Source: Actinomycetes bacterium
GTDB taxonomy: Bacteria > Actinomycetota > Acidimicrobiia > Acidimicrobiales > RAAP-2
Length of the DNA stretch: 64,000 nt
Reading direction: 5' to 3'
Assembly: GCA_021791145.1 (NCBI GenBank)
Contig: JAJYXE010000037.1
Span: forward strand, 1 to 64,000
Part shown: positions 16,578 through 26,144 of the stretch, piece by piece
How the letters are laid out: every line of letters starts with the position of its first letter
How positions within the stretch are numbered: position 1 is the stretch's first letter
Notes under the pieces: model-generated
What the model was told of the DNA's origin: nothing
Database searches by the model: none
What the model saw: only the letters and a program-made list of their open reading frames with translations
Position numbers and translations under genes: made by a program

Positions 16578-17804
16578 CTATCCGTGGACGTACTTGATGT
16601 AGGTCAGCATCGGCAGGTAGAGGCTGATGATGACGGACCCCACCATGCTCCCCATGACGACGACGAGGACAGGCTCGAGGATCGAGGAGAGGTTGTCCAC
16701 GGTCTGGTCGACCTCGCCCTGGTAGTAGGCGGCGGCCTTGCCGAGCATGTCGTCGAGAGCTCCGGTCTGCTCGCCTACCTCCACCATCTGGATCATCAGC
16801 TGGGGGAAGATCGGGTTGGCCCGCATGGGCTCGGCGAAGGGCTTCCCCTCTCGCACGGCGCGCTTGATCTCTTGGGTCGCCTTCGTCAGCATCACGTTGC
16901 CGGCCGCGCGTCCGACGATGTCGAGAGACTCCATGACCGGCACGCCGGAGGAGACGAGCGACGACAAGGTGAAGGCGAACCGTGCGAGCGCAGCCTTGTG
17001 GACGAGGGTGCCGAAGATCGGCGGCCGAAGCTTCCAGGCGTCCCACTTCTCCCGGCCCGCCTCGGTCGAGATCCAACGCCGGACGCCCGTGACGGCGAGG
17101 ACCACGACCACGATCACGATCCCTGCGTGCCAGCTCAAGAGCGTGTTGGAGATCCCGATGACGATCTTGGTGGGGACCGGCAGGGGAGCGTCGAGGGTCG
17201 TGAAGAGCTTCTTGAAGACCGGCACGATGAAGACCATCATCACGACGAAGAGGATCGAGATGACGCTCACGACGACGATCGGGTAGGTCATCGCGCCGCG
17301 GATCTTGCGCGAGAGCGCGACCTCCTTCTCCAGCTCTGTCGCGACGGTCTTCAGCACCACGTCGATCGACCCGCCCAGCTCCCCGGCTCGGACCATCGAC
17401 ACGTAGAGCTCGTCGAAGATCTTCGGGTGCTCGGCCAGCGCGTCGGAGAGCGCATGACCTCCCTCCACGCTCTCGCGTACCTCACGGATCACCTGGGCCA
17501 GATTCTTGTTGGACATCTGCACCGAGAGGACCGCGAGCGCACGGCTGATGGACAGCCCGGATTCGACCATGGTCGCGAACTGGCGGGTGAACACCGCCAC
17601 GTCCCTCTTCTTGATCCTGTCCGTGACGCCCGGGATCTCGAAGTCGCCGCGCAGGCCGACCCTGCTCTTCGGCGTGACCGTCACCGGCAAGTACCCCATC
17701 GACCGGAGCCGGCTCACGACGAGCCCCAGGCTGTCGCCGTCGAGCGAGCCCTCGATCAGCTTGCCATTGCGGTCCCGGACCCTGTAGTCGAAGGTCGTCG
17801 CCAT
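16578..17804 (-). CDS. pilC: Type IV pilus inner-membrane platform protein PilC
   Basis: A 408-residue T2SF-family protein: N-terminal MATTFDYRVRDRNGKLIEGSLDGDS, two T2SF repeats (ARQFATMVESGLSISRALAVL at ~80; ALSSLVSSGVPVMESLDIVGRAAGN at ~280) and three membrane helices (about 180-200, 230-250, 375-400). It anchors the PilB/PilT motors to the pilus base and organises pilin insertion. A near-perfect Shine-Dalgarno (GGGGAGGTGAA) precedes the ATG, which is one base after the pilT stop, so the two are co-translated. Third gene of pilB-pilT-pilC. Confidence 0.95.
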   Translation of the reverse strand: MATTFDYRVRDRNGKLIEGSLDGDSLGLVVSRLRSMGYLPVTVTPKSRVGLRGDFEIPGVTDRIKKRDVAVFTRQFATMVESGLSISRALAVLSVQMSNKNLAQVIREVRESVEGGHALSDALAEHPKIFDELYVSMVRAGELGGSIDVVLKTVATELEKEVALSRKIRGAMTYPIVVVSVISILFVVMMVFIVPVFKKLFTTLDAPLPVPTKIVIGISNTLLSWHAGIVIVVVVLAVTGVRRWISTEAGREKWDAWKLRPPIFGTLVHKAALARFAFTLSSLVSSGVPVMESLDIVGRAAGNVMLTKATQEIKRAVREGKPFAEPMRANPIFPQLMIQMVEVGEQTGALDDMLGKAAAYYQGEVDQTVDNLSSILEPVLVVVMGSMVGSVIISLYLPMLTYIKYVHG

Positions 17805-17805
17805 T

Positions 17806-19116
17806 TCACCTCCCCATCAGGTGGTTGCGGAAGTCCTCGGCACTGCGGCACCGGTCGAGCGCCACCCCTTCGCTCACGGCACGTTGGCGCACCAGCGTCG
17901 CGAGGCTCTGGTCCATCGTCTGCATGCCGTGCTGCGCCCCGGTCTGCATCAGCGAGTAGATCTGATGGGTCTTCGACCCGCGGATGAGGTTCTGGACCGC
18001 CGGCGTGCACACGAGGACCTCTGCGGCCACGCGGCGCCCCTTCCCGTCCTCGGTCGGCACCAGCTGCTGGGTGACGACGCCTGCGAGGCACGAGGAGAGC
18101 TGGATGCGGATCTGCTCTTGCTGGTTGGCCGGGAACACGTCGATCACACGGTCGATCGTCGACGGCGCGTCCTGGGTGTGCAGGGTGGCGAAGACCACGT
18201 GGCCGGTCTCGGCTGCGGTCAGGGCCGTCGCGATCGTCTCGAGGTCGCGCATCTCGCCGACGAGGATCACGTCGGGGTCCTGGCGCAGCGCGCGCCGCAG
18301 AGCTTCGGCGAACGACGCCGTGTCCTCGCCCACCTCCCGCTGGGTCACGATCGAGCGCTTGTGGTTGTGGATGAACTCGATCGGGTCCTCGACGGTCACG
18401 ATGTGGACCGGGCGGGTCCGGTTGATGACGTCCACCAGCGCGGCGAGCGTCGTCGACTTTCCGGACCCGGTCGGCCCGGTCACGAGGACAAGGCCACGGC
18501 GCAGGTGCGCGAAGGTGGCCACCGCGTCGGGGAGGCCCAATGTGGTGAGCTCGGGGACCTCGCTCGGGATCGGACGCAGCGCGACCGCGACCGTGCCCCG
18601 CTGGAGGCAGACGTTCACGCGGAACCTTCCGACGCCGGCGATCTCGTGCGAGGTGTCCAGCTCGTGCTCGGCTTCGAACTGCTCACGCTGGGACTGCGTC
18701 AGGATGCCGTAGACGAGGTCGCGCAACGTCTCGTTGTCGATCGCGCCCACCTCCTCCATGGGACGCAGGGCCCCGTGGAGGCGGAGGGTGGGGGGCATCG
18801 ACGCGGTCAGGTGGAGGTCGGATGCCCCGATCCTCACGGCGAAGCGGAGAAGGTCGTCGACGTGCAGCGGCACCGGCGCGCTGGCCGTGGCGGGCTGGAC
18901 GGAGGCTTCCACCCCGGTCGGCCCCCTTGTCGGCCGGGCGGCGTGGGCGGGAGACGGCGGCCCGGGACGCGGCGCTACAGGCGGTGGCGCGGGAGGCGGC
19001 GGCGCTACAGGCGGTGGCGCGGGAGGCGGCGGCGCGACAGGCGGCGGCGCGGCGGGACTCGACACTCCAGGGGCCCCGTTGGAGCCGCCGGGGCCGGTGG
19101 GAAAGAACTGGGTCAT
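17806..19116 (-). CDS. pilT: Twitching motility retraction ATPase PilT (copy 1)
   Basis: A 436-residue hexameric ATPase that depolymerises the pilus. After a ~75-residue Pro/Ala-rich N-terminal extension it is canonical: IGASDLHLTASMPPTLRLHG, Walker A VTGPTGSGKSTTLAAL, the Asp box TVEDPIEFIHNHKRSIVTQREVG, Walker B DPDVILVGEMRDLETI, the His box TGHVVFATLHTQDA, and AGVVTQQLVP. The extension (PPPVAPPPPAP repeats, 30-bp DNA unit at 18971-19052) is unusual for PilT and could be a flexible arm. The ATG overlaps the pilB stop by four bases (ATGA). A second PilT lies at 22735-23877. Confidence 0.95.
   Translation of the reverse strand: MTQFFPTGPGGSNGAPGVSSPAAPPPVAPPPPAPPPVAPPPPAPPPVAPRPGPPSPAHAARPTRGPTGVEASVQPATASAPVPLHVDDLLRFAVRIGASDLHLTASMPPTLRLHGALRPMEEVGAIDNETLRDLVYGILTQSQREQFEAEHELDTSHEIAGVGRFRVNVCLQRGTVAVALRPIPSEVPELTTLGLPDAVATFAHLRRGLVLVTGPTGSGKSTTLAALVDVINRTRPVHIVTVEDPIEFIHNHKRSIVTQREVGEDTASFAEALRRALRQDPDVILVGEMRDLETIATALTAAETGHVVFATLHTQDAPSTIDRVIDVFPANQQEQIRIQLSSCLAGVVTQQLVPTEDGKGRRVAAEVLVCTPAVQNLIRGSKTHQIYSLMQTGAQHGMQTMDQSLATLVRQRAVSEGVALDRCRSAEDFRNHLMGR
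18971..19052. repeat. 30-bp tandem repeat (2.7 copies) inside the pilT N-terminal extension
   Basis: Units at 18971-19000 and 19001-19030 are identical, and a partial divergent copy follows. They encode the PPPVAPPPPA repeat of the PilT extension. Being in frame (30 bp), copy changes would only lengthen or shorten the arm. Confidence 0.8.
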
Positions 19117-21698
19117 GCGACCACCCTCAACACTTCCTCCAGGGTCGTGTAGCCGGCGATCGCCTTGCGGAGGCCGTCCTGGCGCAGCGTCCGCATGCCT
19201 TGGTCGACCGCCTGGCGTTCCATGGCGAGGATCGACTGGTGCTCGATGATCATCCGCTGGATCTCCTCGGTCATCGGCATCATCTCTCCGAGCAGCATCC
19301 GCCCGAAGTAGCCGGTGTTCGCGCACGTCGCGCAGCCGCTCGCGCGATAGAGGCGGGAGATGTCGAGGCCCTCGAGGTCGGCGTCCTTGTAGCCCGCCGC
19401 GTAGAAGTCCGCGGTCGAAGCGTCGAAGGGCACCTTGCAACGCTCGCAGAGCACCCGTGCGAGGCGTTGGGTGAGGACGCCGCTCACCGCCGAGGTCACG
19501 AGGAAGGGCTCGATCCCCATCTCGGTGAGGCGCAGGGGGGTGCTCGCCGCAGTGTTGGTGTGCAGCGTGGACAGGACAAGGTGACCCGACAGCGCGGCTT
19601 CCATGGCGATGGTGGCCGTCTCCATGTCCCGGATCTCGCCGACGAGGATGATGTCGGGATCGGCGCGCAGGATCGAGCGGAGGGCCGAGGAGAAGGGCAT
19701 GCCGACCTTGGGATTGATCTGCACCTGGGTGATGCCGGCGATCTGGTACTCGACCGGGTCCTCGACGGTCACGACCGACTTCTCCGCCGACGTGACCTCT
19801 TGGAGCGTCGCGTACAACGTGGTCGTCTTGCCGGCGCCGGTCGGACCGGTGACGAGGATGACCCCGTAGGGCTGGTGGTAGGCCTGCGCGTACCGCTGCA
19901 GGGTGTCCGGGAAGAACCCGAGCTCGGAGAGCTGGCGGATGCTCGCCGACTTGTCGAGCAGCCGCATGACGCAGGACTCGCCGTAGAGGGTCGGCAGGAC
20001 TGCAAGGCGCAGGTCGATCTGCCGGTCGCGCACCGAGACCGAGACGCGTCCTTCTTGGGGGATCCGGTGCTCGGTGATGTCCATATCCCCCAGCACCTTC
20101 AGCCGGCTGATGACAGCAGCATGGATCGCTGGCGATGCCGAGCCGGCGTCGTGCATGACCCCGTCGATCCGGAATCGGACCCGCAGCCGCTTCGGTGTCG
20201 GCTCGATGTGGATGTCGGACGCCCGATCGTTGAGGGCCTGGAGGATCAAGAGGTTGACGTAGCGGATGATCGGCGCGTCCTCGACGACCGCTTGGAGGCT
20301 CTCGAGCTCGAACGCGCCTGCATCGGGCGCGGCGCGTCCTGCGGCATGCTGGGCCGCCTCCTGGACATCGGCGCCGGGCTCTTGGAGGCGTCGGGTGTAG
20401 AGCTCGATCTGGGCGCGGGTGGCCACGACCGGTCGGAAGTTGCGCCCGAGGATGCTCCGCAGGTCGTCGAGCGCGAAGACGTCCGTGGGATCGGCCATCG
20501 CGACCACCAGCACGTTGCCGTCGAACCCGATTGGCAGGACCGTATGGCGACGAGCGACGGACGCGGGGACCAGTGCGGCCGCCTCGGGGTCGGGCTCGGT
20601 CGTCGCGAGGTCGACGAAGGGCAAGCCGACCTCGCCGGCCATGGCTTCGACGAGGTCGTCCTCGGCGACCAGCCGCTCCCTCAGCAAGAAGCGGGGAAGG
20701 GACTCTCCGGACGCGTCGTGGTCGCGCACCGCTCGGGCCATGTTGTCGACGCTGACCTTGCCGCTGGCGACCAGGGTGCGCGCCAAGGCGGGCCAGCTCG
20801 GGTCACCGTCCGACCCGGCGGCGGCACCCTCGAGGGTGCCGCCGACCAGGTCGACGGCGTCGGCCGCCGCACCGCCGGGGGAGCCTGAGCCGGGCAGCGG
20901 TGGGGGCGGTGACGATCCTGTCGGCGTGCTCGTCGTGCTCGGCGTGCTCGTCGTGAACACCACCGCTTCCAGGTCCATGGGCTCTGTGCTCGCCACGGCC
21001 GCGGAGCCGTTCATCGGGAGCACCGGCGGGAGTTGAAGGAGCGGTGGCTCGGGCGCTGCCACCTCGGCGGTGCCCGCCTCGGGCGGTGCCGCCTCGGTGG
21101 CGGCCGGCTCGGGCGGTGCCACCTCGGCGGAAAGTGGCTCGGGCGGTGCCGCCTCGGAGGGGTGCGCGACCGTGGCCGCGCCGGGCGCTCTTGCAAGCGG
21201 CTCATCCTTTCTCGGGGCTCCGGCCTCGAGCCGCAGGTCCGCGTCGAGGGCGGCATCCCAAGTGGGAGGTGCGGCGTCCGCCGCCGCCATCGGGCCTGCA
21301 CCGGGCTCGGAGGACCCGGTCCACAGCCCGCTCCGGCGGGCCGCGCGCTCCCAGTGCCCGGGGTACTGGCCACGGCGACGCCCATGACGGGCGGCCCCGT
21401 CGCCGTAGAGCTGCGCCTGTGCCGCGGTGATCTGCGCCGACGGCGCCACGACGGCGACGACCTCTCCTCGCGTCGCCGCACGCAAGGCGTCGAGGGTGAG
21501 CTGGTCGGCGGGCGAGGACACGGCGACGACCGTCACGTTGCCTCTGCGCTCGATCGGCACCGCGCGCTCTCGGCGCGCCACCTCCTCGGGAAGCAGCGCG
21601 GCCGCCCCGGGGGCGAACCCCGTACGCGAGAGGTCGACGTAGCAGAACCCCAGCTGCTCCGTGAGCTCCCCGACCGATTCTGCGGCTTCCCCTGTCAT
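19113..21698 (-). CDS. pilB: Type IV pilus assembly ATPase PilB
   Basis: An 861-residue extension motor. It has two MshEN-type N-terminal domains, at ~10-95 (LGFCYVDLSRTGFAPGAAALLPEEVA) and ~350-450 (VGLPFVDLATTEPDPEAAALVPASVA). MshEN domains in some PilB/MshE proteins bind c-di-GMP via an RLGxx(L/V/I)...LGxxL motif; the second domain here has FLLRERLVAEDDLVEAMAGEVGLPFV. Between them is a ~200-residue Ala/Pro/Glu-rich linker with APPEP repeats. The ATPase core shows ASDIHIEP, Walker A VTGPTGAGKTTTLYATL, EDPVEYQI, Walker B DPDIILVGEIRDMET, SGHLVLSTLHTN, and the tetracysteine zinc motif CERC...CATC. The start is the ATG at 21698 after GGGGA. First gene of the operon; promoter at 21854-21888. 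Confidence 0.95.
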   Translation of the reverse strand: MTGEAAESVGELTEQLGFCYVDLSRTGFAPGAAALLPEEVARRERAVPIERRGNVTVVAVSSPADQLTLDALRAATRGEVVAVVAPSAQITAAQAQLYGDGAARHGRRRGQYPGHWERAARRSGLWTGSSEPGAGPMAAADAAPPTWDAALDADLRLEAGAPRKDEPLARAPGAATVAHPSEAAPPEPLSAEVAPPEPAATEAAPPEAGTAEVAAPEPPLLQLPPVLPMNGSAAVASTEPMDLEAVVFTTSTPSTTSTPTGSSPPPPLPGSGSPGGAAADAVDLVGGTLEGAAAGSDGDPSWPALARTLVASGKVSVDNMARAVRDHDASGESLPRFLLRERLVAEDDLVEAMAGEVGLPFVDLATTEPDPEAAALVPASVARRHTVLPIGFDGNVLVVAMADPTDVFALDDLRSILGRNFRPVVATRAQIELYTRRLQEPGADVQEAAQHAAGRAAPDAGAFELESLQAVVEDAPIIRYVNLLILQALNDRASDIHIEPTPKRLRVRFRIDGVMHDAGSASPAIHAAVISRLKVLGDMDITEHRIPQEGRVSVSVRDRQIDLRLAVLPTLYGESCVMRLLDKSASIRQLSELGFFPDTLQRYAQAYHQPYGVILVTGPTGAGKTTTLYATLQEVTSAEKSVVTVEDPVEYQIAGITQVQINPKVGMPFSSALRSILRADPDIILVGEIRDMETATIAMEAALSGHLVLSTLHTNTAASTPLRLTEMGIEPFLVTSAVSGVLTQRLARVLCERCKVPFDASTADFYAAGYKDADLEGLDISRLYRASGCATCANTGYFGRMLLGEMMPMTEEIQRMIIEHQSILAMERQAVDQGMRTLRQDGLRKAIAGYTTLEEVLRVVA

Positions 21699-21853
21699 CC
21701 CCTGTCCCCTGGCCGAGCCGAGCGGAACGACCGGCGGACAGACCCGAACCAGAAGACGACAGCGCCACGAGGCACCGTGGCAGCCCACGTGTGCGTCGCC
21801 GCTCCCCTAGCTCCCCATCCCCACGGCCGCTTCGCGAGCGAAGTGCCGACGTC

Positions 21854-21888
21854 AGCATACCCCCGTTCTCCCCTGCGCGAAAGTGGGG
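21854..21888 (-). promoter_or_regulatory. Predicted promoter of the pilB-pilT-pilC operon
   Basis: Minus strand: -35 TTTCGC (21877-21882), 17-base spacer, -10 TATGCT (21854-21859). The -35 and upstream bases CCCCACTTTCGC (21877-21888) match 10 of 12 positions of the CTCCACTTGCGC found at the pilA and riboswitch promoters. The leader to the pilB ATG is about 150 nt. Confidence 0.55.
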
Positions 21889-21947
21889 GCCCTCGAGACC
21901 CGGTCCGCTCGATCCGAGCAACGGACCCAGCGGTCCCGTGACGACCC

Positions 21948-22721
21948 GTGCCCTGGCACTACAGTCCCGCCCCGGTGGGGTCCACCGAGGCATCTCAGGT
22001 CACGGCAATCCTCGCGAGCGGTGTCACCGGGCTCGTGGTGGGGTCCTTCTTGAACGTCGTCGCCTACCGGCTCCCTCGCTCGATGTCGGTGGTCGAACCC
22101 CCGTCGCACTGCCCGTCGTGCGACGCCCAGCTCACCGTCGTCGATCTGGTCCCCGTGCTGTCGTGGCTGTGGCTGCGCGGGCGGTGCCGGCACTGCGGCG
22201 CGCACATCTCCTGGCGCTACCCGGTGGTCGAGCTCGCCACCGGGGTCCTGTGCGCCGCCGCGGCGGCGTCTCTCGGGTCGGTCTTGCCACTCCCGTCGAT
22301 CGCGGTGGTGCTCGTCTGCGCCCTCGGTGCGTCGATCACCGACGCGGACGACGCGACGGTGCCCGGCGCCTTCGCGGTCGTGGGCGCGCTCGCCGCCGTC
22401 TCGCTCGTGCCGATCGCGCTGATCGGCGGGCACGCGGACCGGCTGGCATGGGCAGGGCTCGGCGCGCTGCTCGCGTCGCTGGGAGGGCTCGTCGGGGATC
22501 GCGCGGGCGAGGCACGACGCTGGGTCAGGATCGCCCTCCTCGCATGCCTCGCATGGACGGCTGGGTGGCTCTGGCCCGGAGGAGGCGCGTTCGTCGCCGC
22601 GTGGATCGTCGTGGCGACCGCGGCGACCGGCCTCGGCACGGTGCGCCGGGCACCCTTTGCGATGCTCGCGGCCGGATCGGTCGTCGCAGTGTTCGCCTCG
22701 GCGCTGATCAACAGGCCTTAG
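21948..22721 (+). CDS. pilD: Prepilin peptidase / N-methyltransferase
   Basis: A 257-residue membrane aspartic protease that cleaves and N-methylates prepilins. The N-terminal cytoplasmic domain has GSFLNVVAYRLPR and the zinc tetracysteine HCPSCDAQL...GRCRHCGAHISWRYPVVEL. About seven membrane helices follow. The first catalytic Asp lies in SITDADDATVPG. The second (family GxGDxKL) appears only as GGLVGDRAGEARRW, with the Gly-Asp kept but the Lys lost. The likely substrate is PilA at 30233-30841. The start is taken as the GTG at 21948, without a clear Shine-Dalgarno; a GTG at 21975 is possible. It is divergent from pilB and shares its 250-bp upstream region. Confidence 0.88.
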   Translation: MPWHYSPAPVGSTEASQVTAILASGVTGLVVGSFLNVVAYRLPRSMSVVEPPSHCPSCDAQLTVVDLVPVLSWLWLRGRCRHCGAHISWRYPVVELATGVLCAAAAASLGSVLPLPSIAVVLVCALGASITDADDATVPGAFAVVGALAAVSLVPIALIGGHADRLAWAGLGALLASLGGLVGDRAGEARRWVRIALLACLAWTAGWLWPGGGAFVAAWIVVATAATGLGTVRRAPFAMLAAGSVVAVFASALINRP

Positions 22722-22734
22722 AAGGCCTTAGAGG

Positions 22735-23877
22735 CTACGTCCCTGCGGGCACCTCGGTCCCGGGCACCTCGGTCACCGGCATCCCGGACCCCGTCTGCAC
22801 CAGGCCGCGCCGCTCGAGCGTGACGCGCAGATCGTGCGGGTTCGTCGCCATCTCCAGCGCTTCCGCCAGGGTGATGGCGCCGGCTTCGAAGTGGCCGGCC
22901 AGGCTCTGGTCGAAGCTCTGCATGCCGTAGTAGGCGCCGTCGGCGATGATGTCGGCGATGTCGCTCGTGTGCTGGACGTCCTCGATGCACTGGCGAATCC
23001 GCCCGTTCACGACCATGAGCTCCACGGCCGGCACCCGGCCGCTCCCATCGGCCCGACGGACGAGGCGCTGCGCGATCGTGCCGCGCAGCGCCCCCGCGAG
23101 CGACGTGCGGATCTGCTGCTGCTGGTGCGGCGGGAAGAAGTCGACGATGCGCGTGATCGTCTCGGTGGCATCGATCGTGTGGAGCGTCGAGAGGACGAGG
23201 TGGCCGGTCTCTGCCGCGGTGAGCGCCGCGGACGTGGTCTCGATGTCGCGCATCTCACCGACCAAGATGACGTCGGGATCCTGGCGGAGGACGACGCGCA
23301 TCGCTGCGGGGAACGAGTCCGTGTCGAAGCCGACCTCGCGCTGGCTGATCGAGGCGAGGACGTCGGAATGGAGGTACTCGATCGGGTCCTCGATCGTGAT
23401 GATGTGGCACGAGCGGGTCCGGTTGATGTGGTCGATCATCGCGGCGAGCGTCGTGGTCTTCCCCGACCCGGTCGGTCCGGTAACGAGGATGAGGCCCCGC
23501 TGCGCCTCTGCGAGCTTCGCGACGGCGGGAGGCAGCCCGAGGTCCTCGGTCGATTCGGGGTTGCCACGCACCCGGCGGAAGGCGAGCGCCACCGAGCTGC
23601 GCTGGTAGTAGGCGTTCACCCGAAAGCGGCCGAGCCCCGAGACCGAGTACGCGAAGTCCGCCTCACGATGACGGTCGAAGTGCGCGGCGACCCCTGGGGG
23701 CATGATCTCCCGTGCGATGGCTGCGGTGTCGGCGTGGGTGCACTTCGCCTCGCTCGCCATCTGGCGCAGCTCCCCGTCGATGCGGACCCGGGGCGACACG
23801 CCGGCCTTCAGGTGAAGGTCGGAGCCCTCCCACTGGCTGAGCAAGCTCAAGAGGCGGTCCAGGTCGCGCCGGTCCAC
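22735..23877 (-). CDS. PilT/PilU-type retraction ATPase (copy 2)
   Basis: A 380-residue second PilT-family ATPase: GSDLHLKAGVSPRVRIDGELR, Walker A TGPTGSGKTTTLAAM, EDPIEYLHSDVLASISQREVG, Walker B DPDVILVGEMRDIETT, TGHLVLSTLHTIDA, and AGALRGTIAQRLV. Unlike copy 1 it has no proline arm, and it ends in a short VTEVPGTEVPAGT tail. It could be a PilU-like accessory retraction motor or serve another pilus. It stands alone, convergent with pilD (13 bp between stops). The GTG start at 23877 has AGGATC upstream. A 4 x 32-bp tandem repeat lies 31 bp before the start. Confidence 0.92.
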   Translation of the reverse strand: MDRRDLDRLLSLLSQWEGSDLHLKAGVSPRVRIDGELRQMASEAKCTHADTAAIAREIMPPGVAAHFDRHREADFAYSVSGLGRFRVNAYYQRSSVALAFRRVRGNPESTEDLGLPPAVAKLAEAQRGLILVTGPTGSGKTTTLAAMIDHINRTRSCHIITIEDPIEYLHSDVLASISQREVGFDTDSFPAAMRVVLRQDPDVILVGEMRDIETTSAALTAAETGHLVLSTLHTIDATETITRIVDFFPPHQQQQIRTSLAGALRGTIAQRLVRRADGSGRVPAVELMVVNGRIRQCIEDVQHTSDIADIIADGAYYGMQSFDQSLAGHFEAGAITLAEALEMATNPHDLRVTLERRGLVQTGSGMPVTEVPGTEVPAGT

Positions 23878-23908
23878 GCCGGCAGATCCTACTCAGCGCC
23901 CGCCGCAA

Positions 23909-24036
23909 GGCCGGCGACGCTCGAAGACGGCACGGAACAGGGCCGGCGACGCTCGAAGACGGCACGGAACAGGGCCGGCGACGCTCGAAGACGGCACGGA
24001 ACAAGGCCGGCGACGCTCGAAGACGGCACGGAACAA
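23909..24036. repeat. Four tandem 32-bp repeats upstream of the second pilT
   Basis: Copies at 23909-23940, 23941-23972, 23973-24004 and 24005-24036 are identical except the last base (g, g, a, a). The unit begins GGCCGGCGACGCTCG and ends GGCACGGAACAG. They fill the gap between the small gene ending at 24048 and the pilT start at 23877. There are no spacers, so this is not CRISPR. A 32-bp period is three helical turns, which would place bound proteins on one face. Confidence 0.95.
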
Positions 24037-24047
24037 GGCCGCGACGA

Positions 24048-24386
24048 TCAGCCGAGCGCCGCGCTCCGGAGCTCGTCGAGGGAGAGCTCGGCGGTCGCCT
24101 CGCCGCCGCACTGCGGGCAGTGGTCGACGTGGCGCCACGAGCGCAAAAGGCGCGTCCCCTCAGGGTTCAACAGCACCACAAACGACTCCGACAGCGAGTC
24201 CAGTTCCAGGCCGTAATACGGCCGCCAGGCAGTCGAAGCCTGGCGGGGGTCCAGGTCGAGGCCCTTCAGGATCCGGCGAAAACGCATGCGCTCGGTGTCG
24301 AAGAGCCACGTGCTGTGGCAGGACTCCAACACCAATGGCCGCTCAGATGTGGGTCGAATCACGACATCATCTTGCCCACAACCCAT
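24048..24386 (-). CDS. Hypothetical protein with C-terminal CPQCGG zinc-knuckle-like motif
   Basis: 112 residues; no family recognised. It contains a tryptophan/tyrosine-rich middle (STAWRPYYGLELDSLSESFVVLLNPEG) and the pair HVDHCPQCGGEATAEL near the C-terminus, with further Cys/His at MGCGQDD and LESCHSTW, so a zinc site is plausible. Codon use is less GC-biased than the neighbours (for example AACACCAATGG within), hinting at different ancestry. Upstream of the ATG there is no Shine-Dalgarno; a TAGCTT hexamer six bases before it suggests a leaderless transcript. It is separated from the second pilT by the 32-bp repeat array and may be co-transcribed with it. Confidence 0.6.
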   Translation of the reverse strand: MGCGQDDVVIRPTSERPLVLESCHSTWLFDTERMRFRRILKGLDLDPRQASTAWRPYYGLELDSLSESFVVLLNPEGTRLLRSWRHVDHCPQCGGEATAELSLDELRSAALG

Positions 24387-24578
24387 GAGGATAAGCTATG
24401 ACGTCGATTGCAGTTGGGTGACGAAGGCCCGAGGCGGCGGAGCGCGCGGCCGCCGTCTGCCCCGTGACCACGGTTTCTCCAGCTCAACGGGGGTTTCCAC
24501 GCGGGCGACCCGAAATCGGGGCGCCTGGTGGGTGCCCTCGACGCGCGACCCTCGACGCGCGACCCTCGACGCCCGGCC

Positions 24579-25934
<1,356 letters not shown>

Positions 25935-25999
25935 CGCCCGCGGATCCTACGGCGCCGGCCCGGCGGGCGGACCGAATTGCATCCCTTTTGACAACCCAG

Positions 26000-26028
26000 C
26001 TGACAGCGCAGGCGGATCGCGCTATGAT
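26000..26028 (+). promoter_or_regulatory. Predicted promoter of the pilMN-pilO operon
   Basis: -35 CTGACA (26000-26005), 17-base spacer, -10 TATGAT (26023-26028), upstream of the pilMN ATG at 26145. A better -35 TTGACA at 25988-25993 is too far from the -10. This promoter lacks the CTCCACTTGCGC block seen at pilA. Confidence 0.55.
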
Positions 26029-26036
26029 TCGTCCAC

Positions 26037-26056
26037 GTCGCGCCAGCTGGCGCGAC
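26037..26056. promoter_or_regulatory. 20-bp perfect palindrome at the start of the pilMN leader
   Basis: GTCGCGCCAGCTGGCGCGAC, ten bases on each side, begins about nine bases after the -10 and so at or just after the transcript start. It is followed in the ~110-nt leader by another stem, CCGCCGGT-GGGG-ACCGGCGG (about 26071-26090). It could be an operator or an RNA hairpin. Confidence 0.6.
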
Positions 26057-26144
26057 CGGATGGGGACGCACCCGCCGGTGGGGACCGGCGGCCGCCTCGG
26101 GAAGCCGCACCGGCGGCCCGGGCGGAGCGAGGGGAGTGACGGGG

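Noticed and set aside
23909..24036. CRISPR array
   Set aside because: The four 32-bp repeats are directly adjacent with no spacers, and no cas genes are near.
26071..26135. Second c-di-GMP riboswitch in the pilMN leader
   Set aside because: The leader has GGGGACGCA but lacks GGCAAACC and the P2/P3 pattern, so only generic stems remain.
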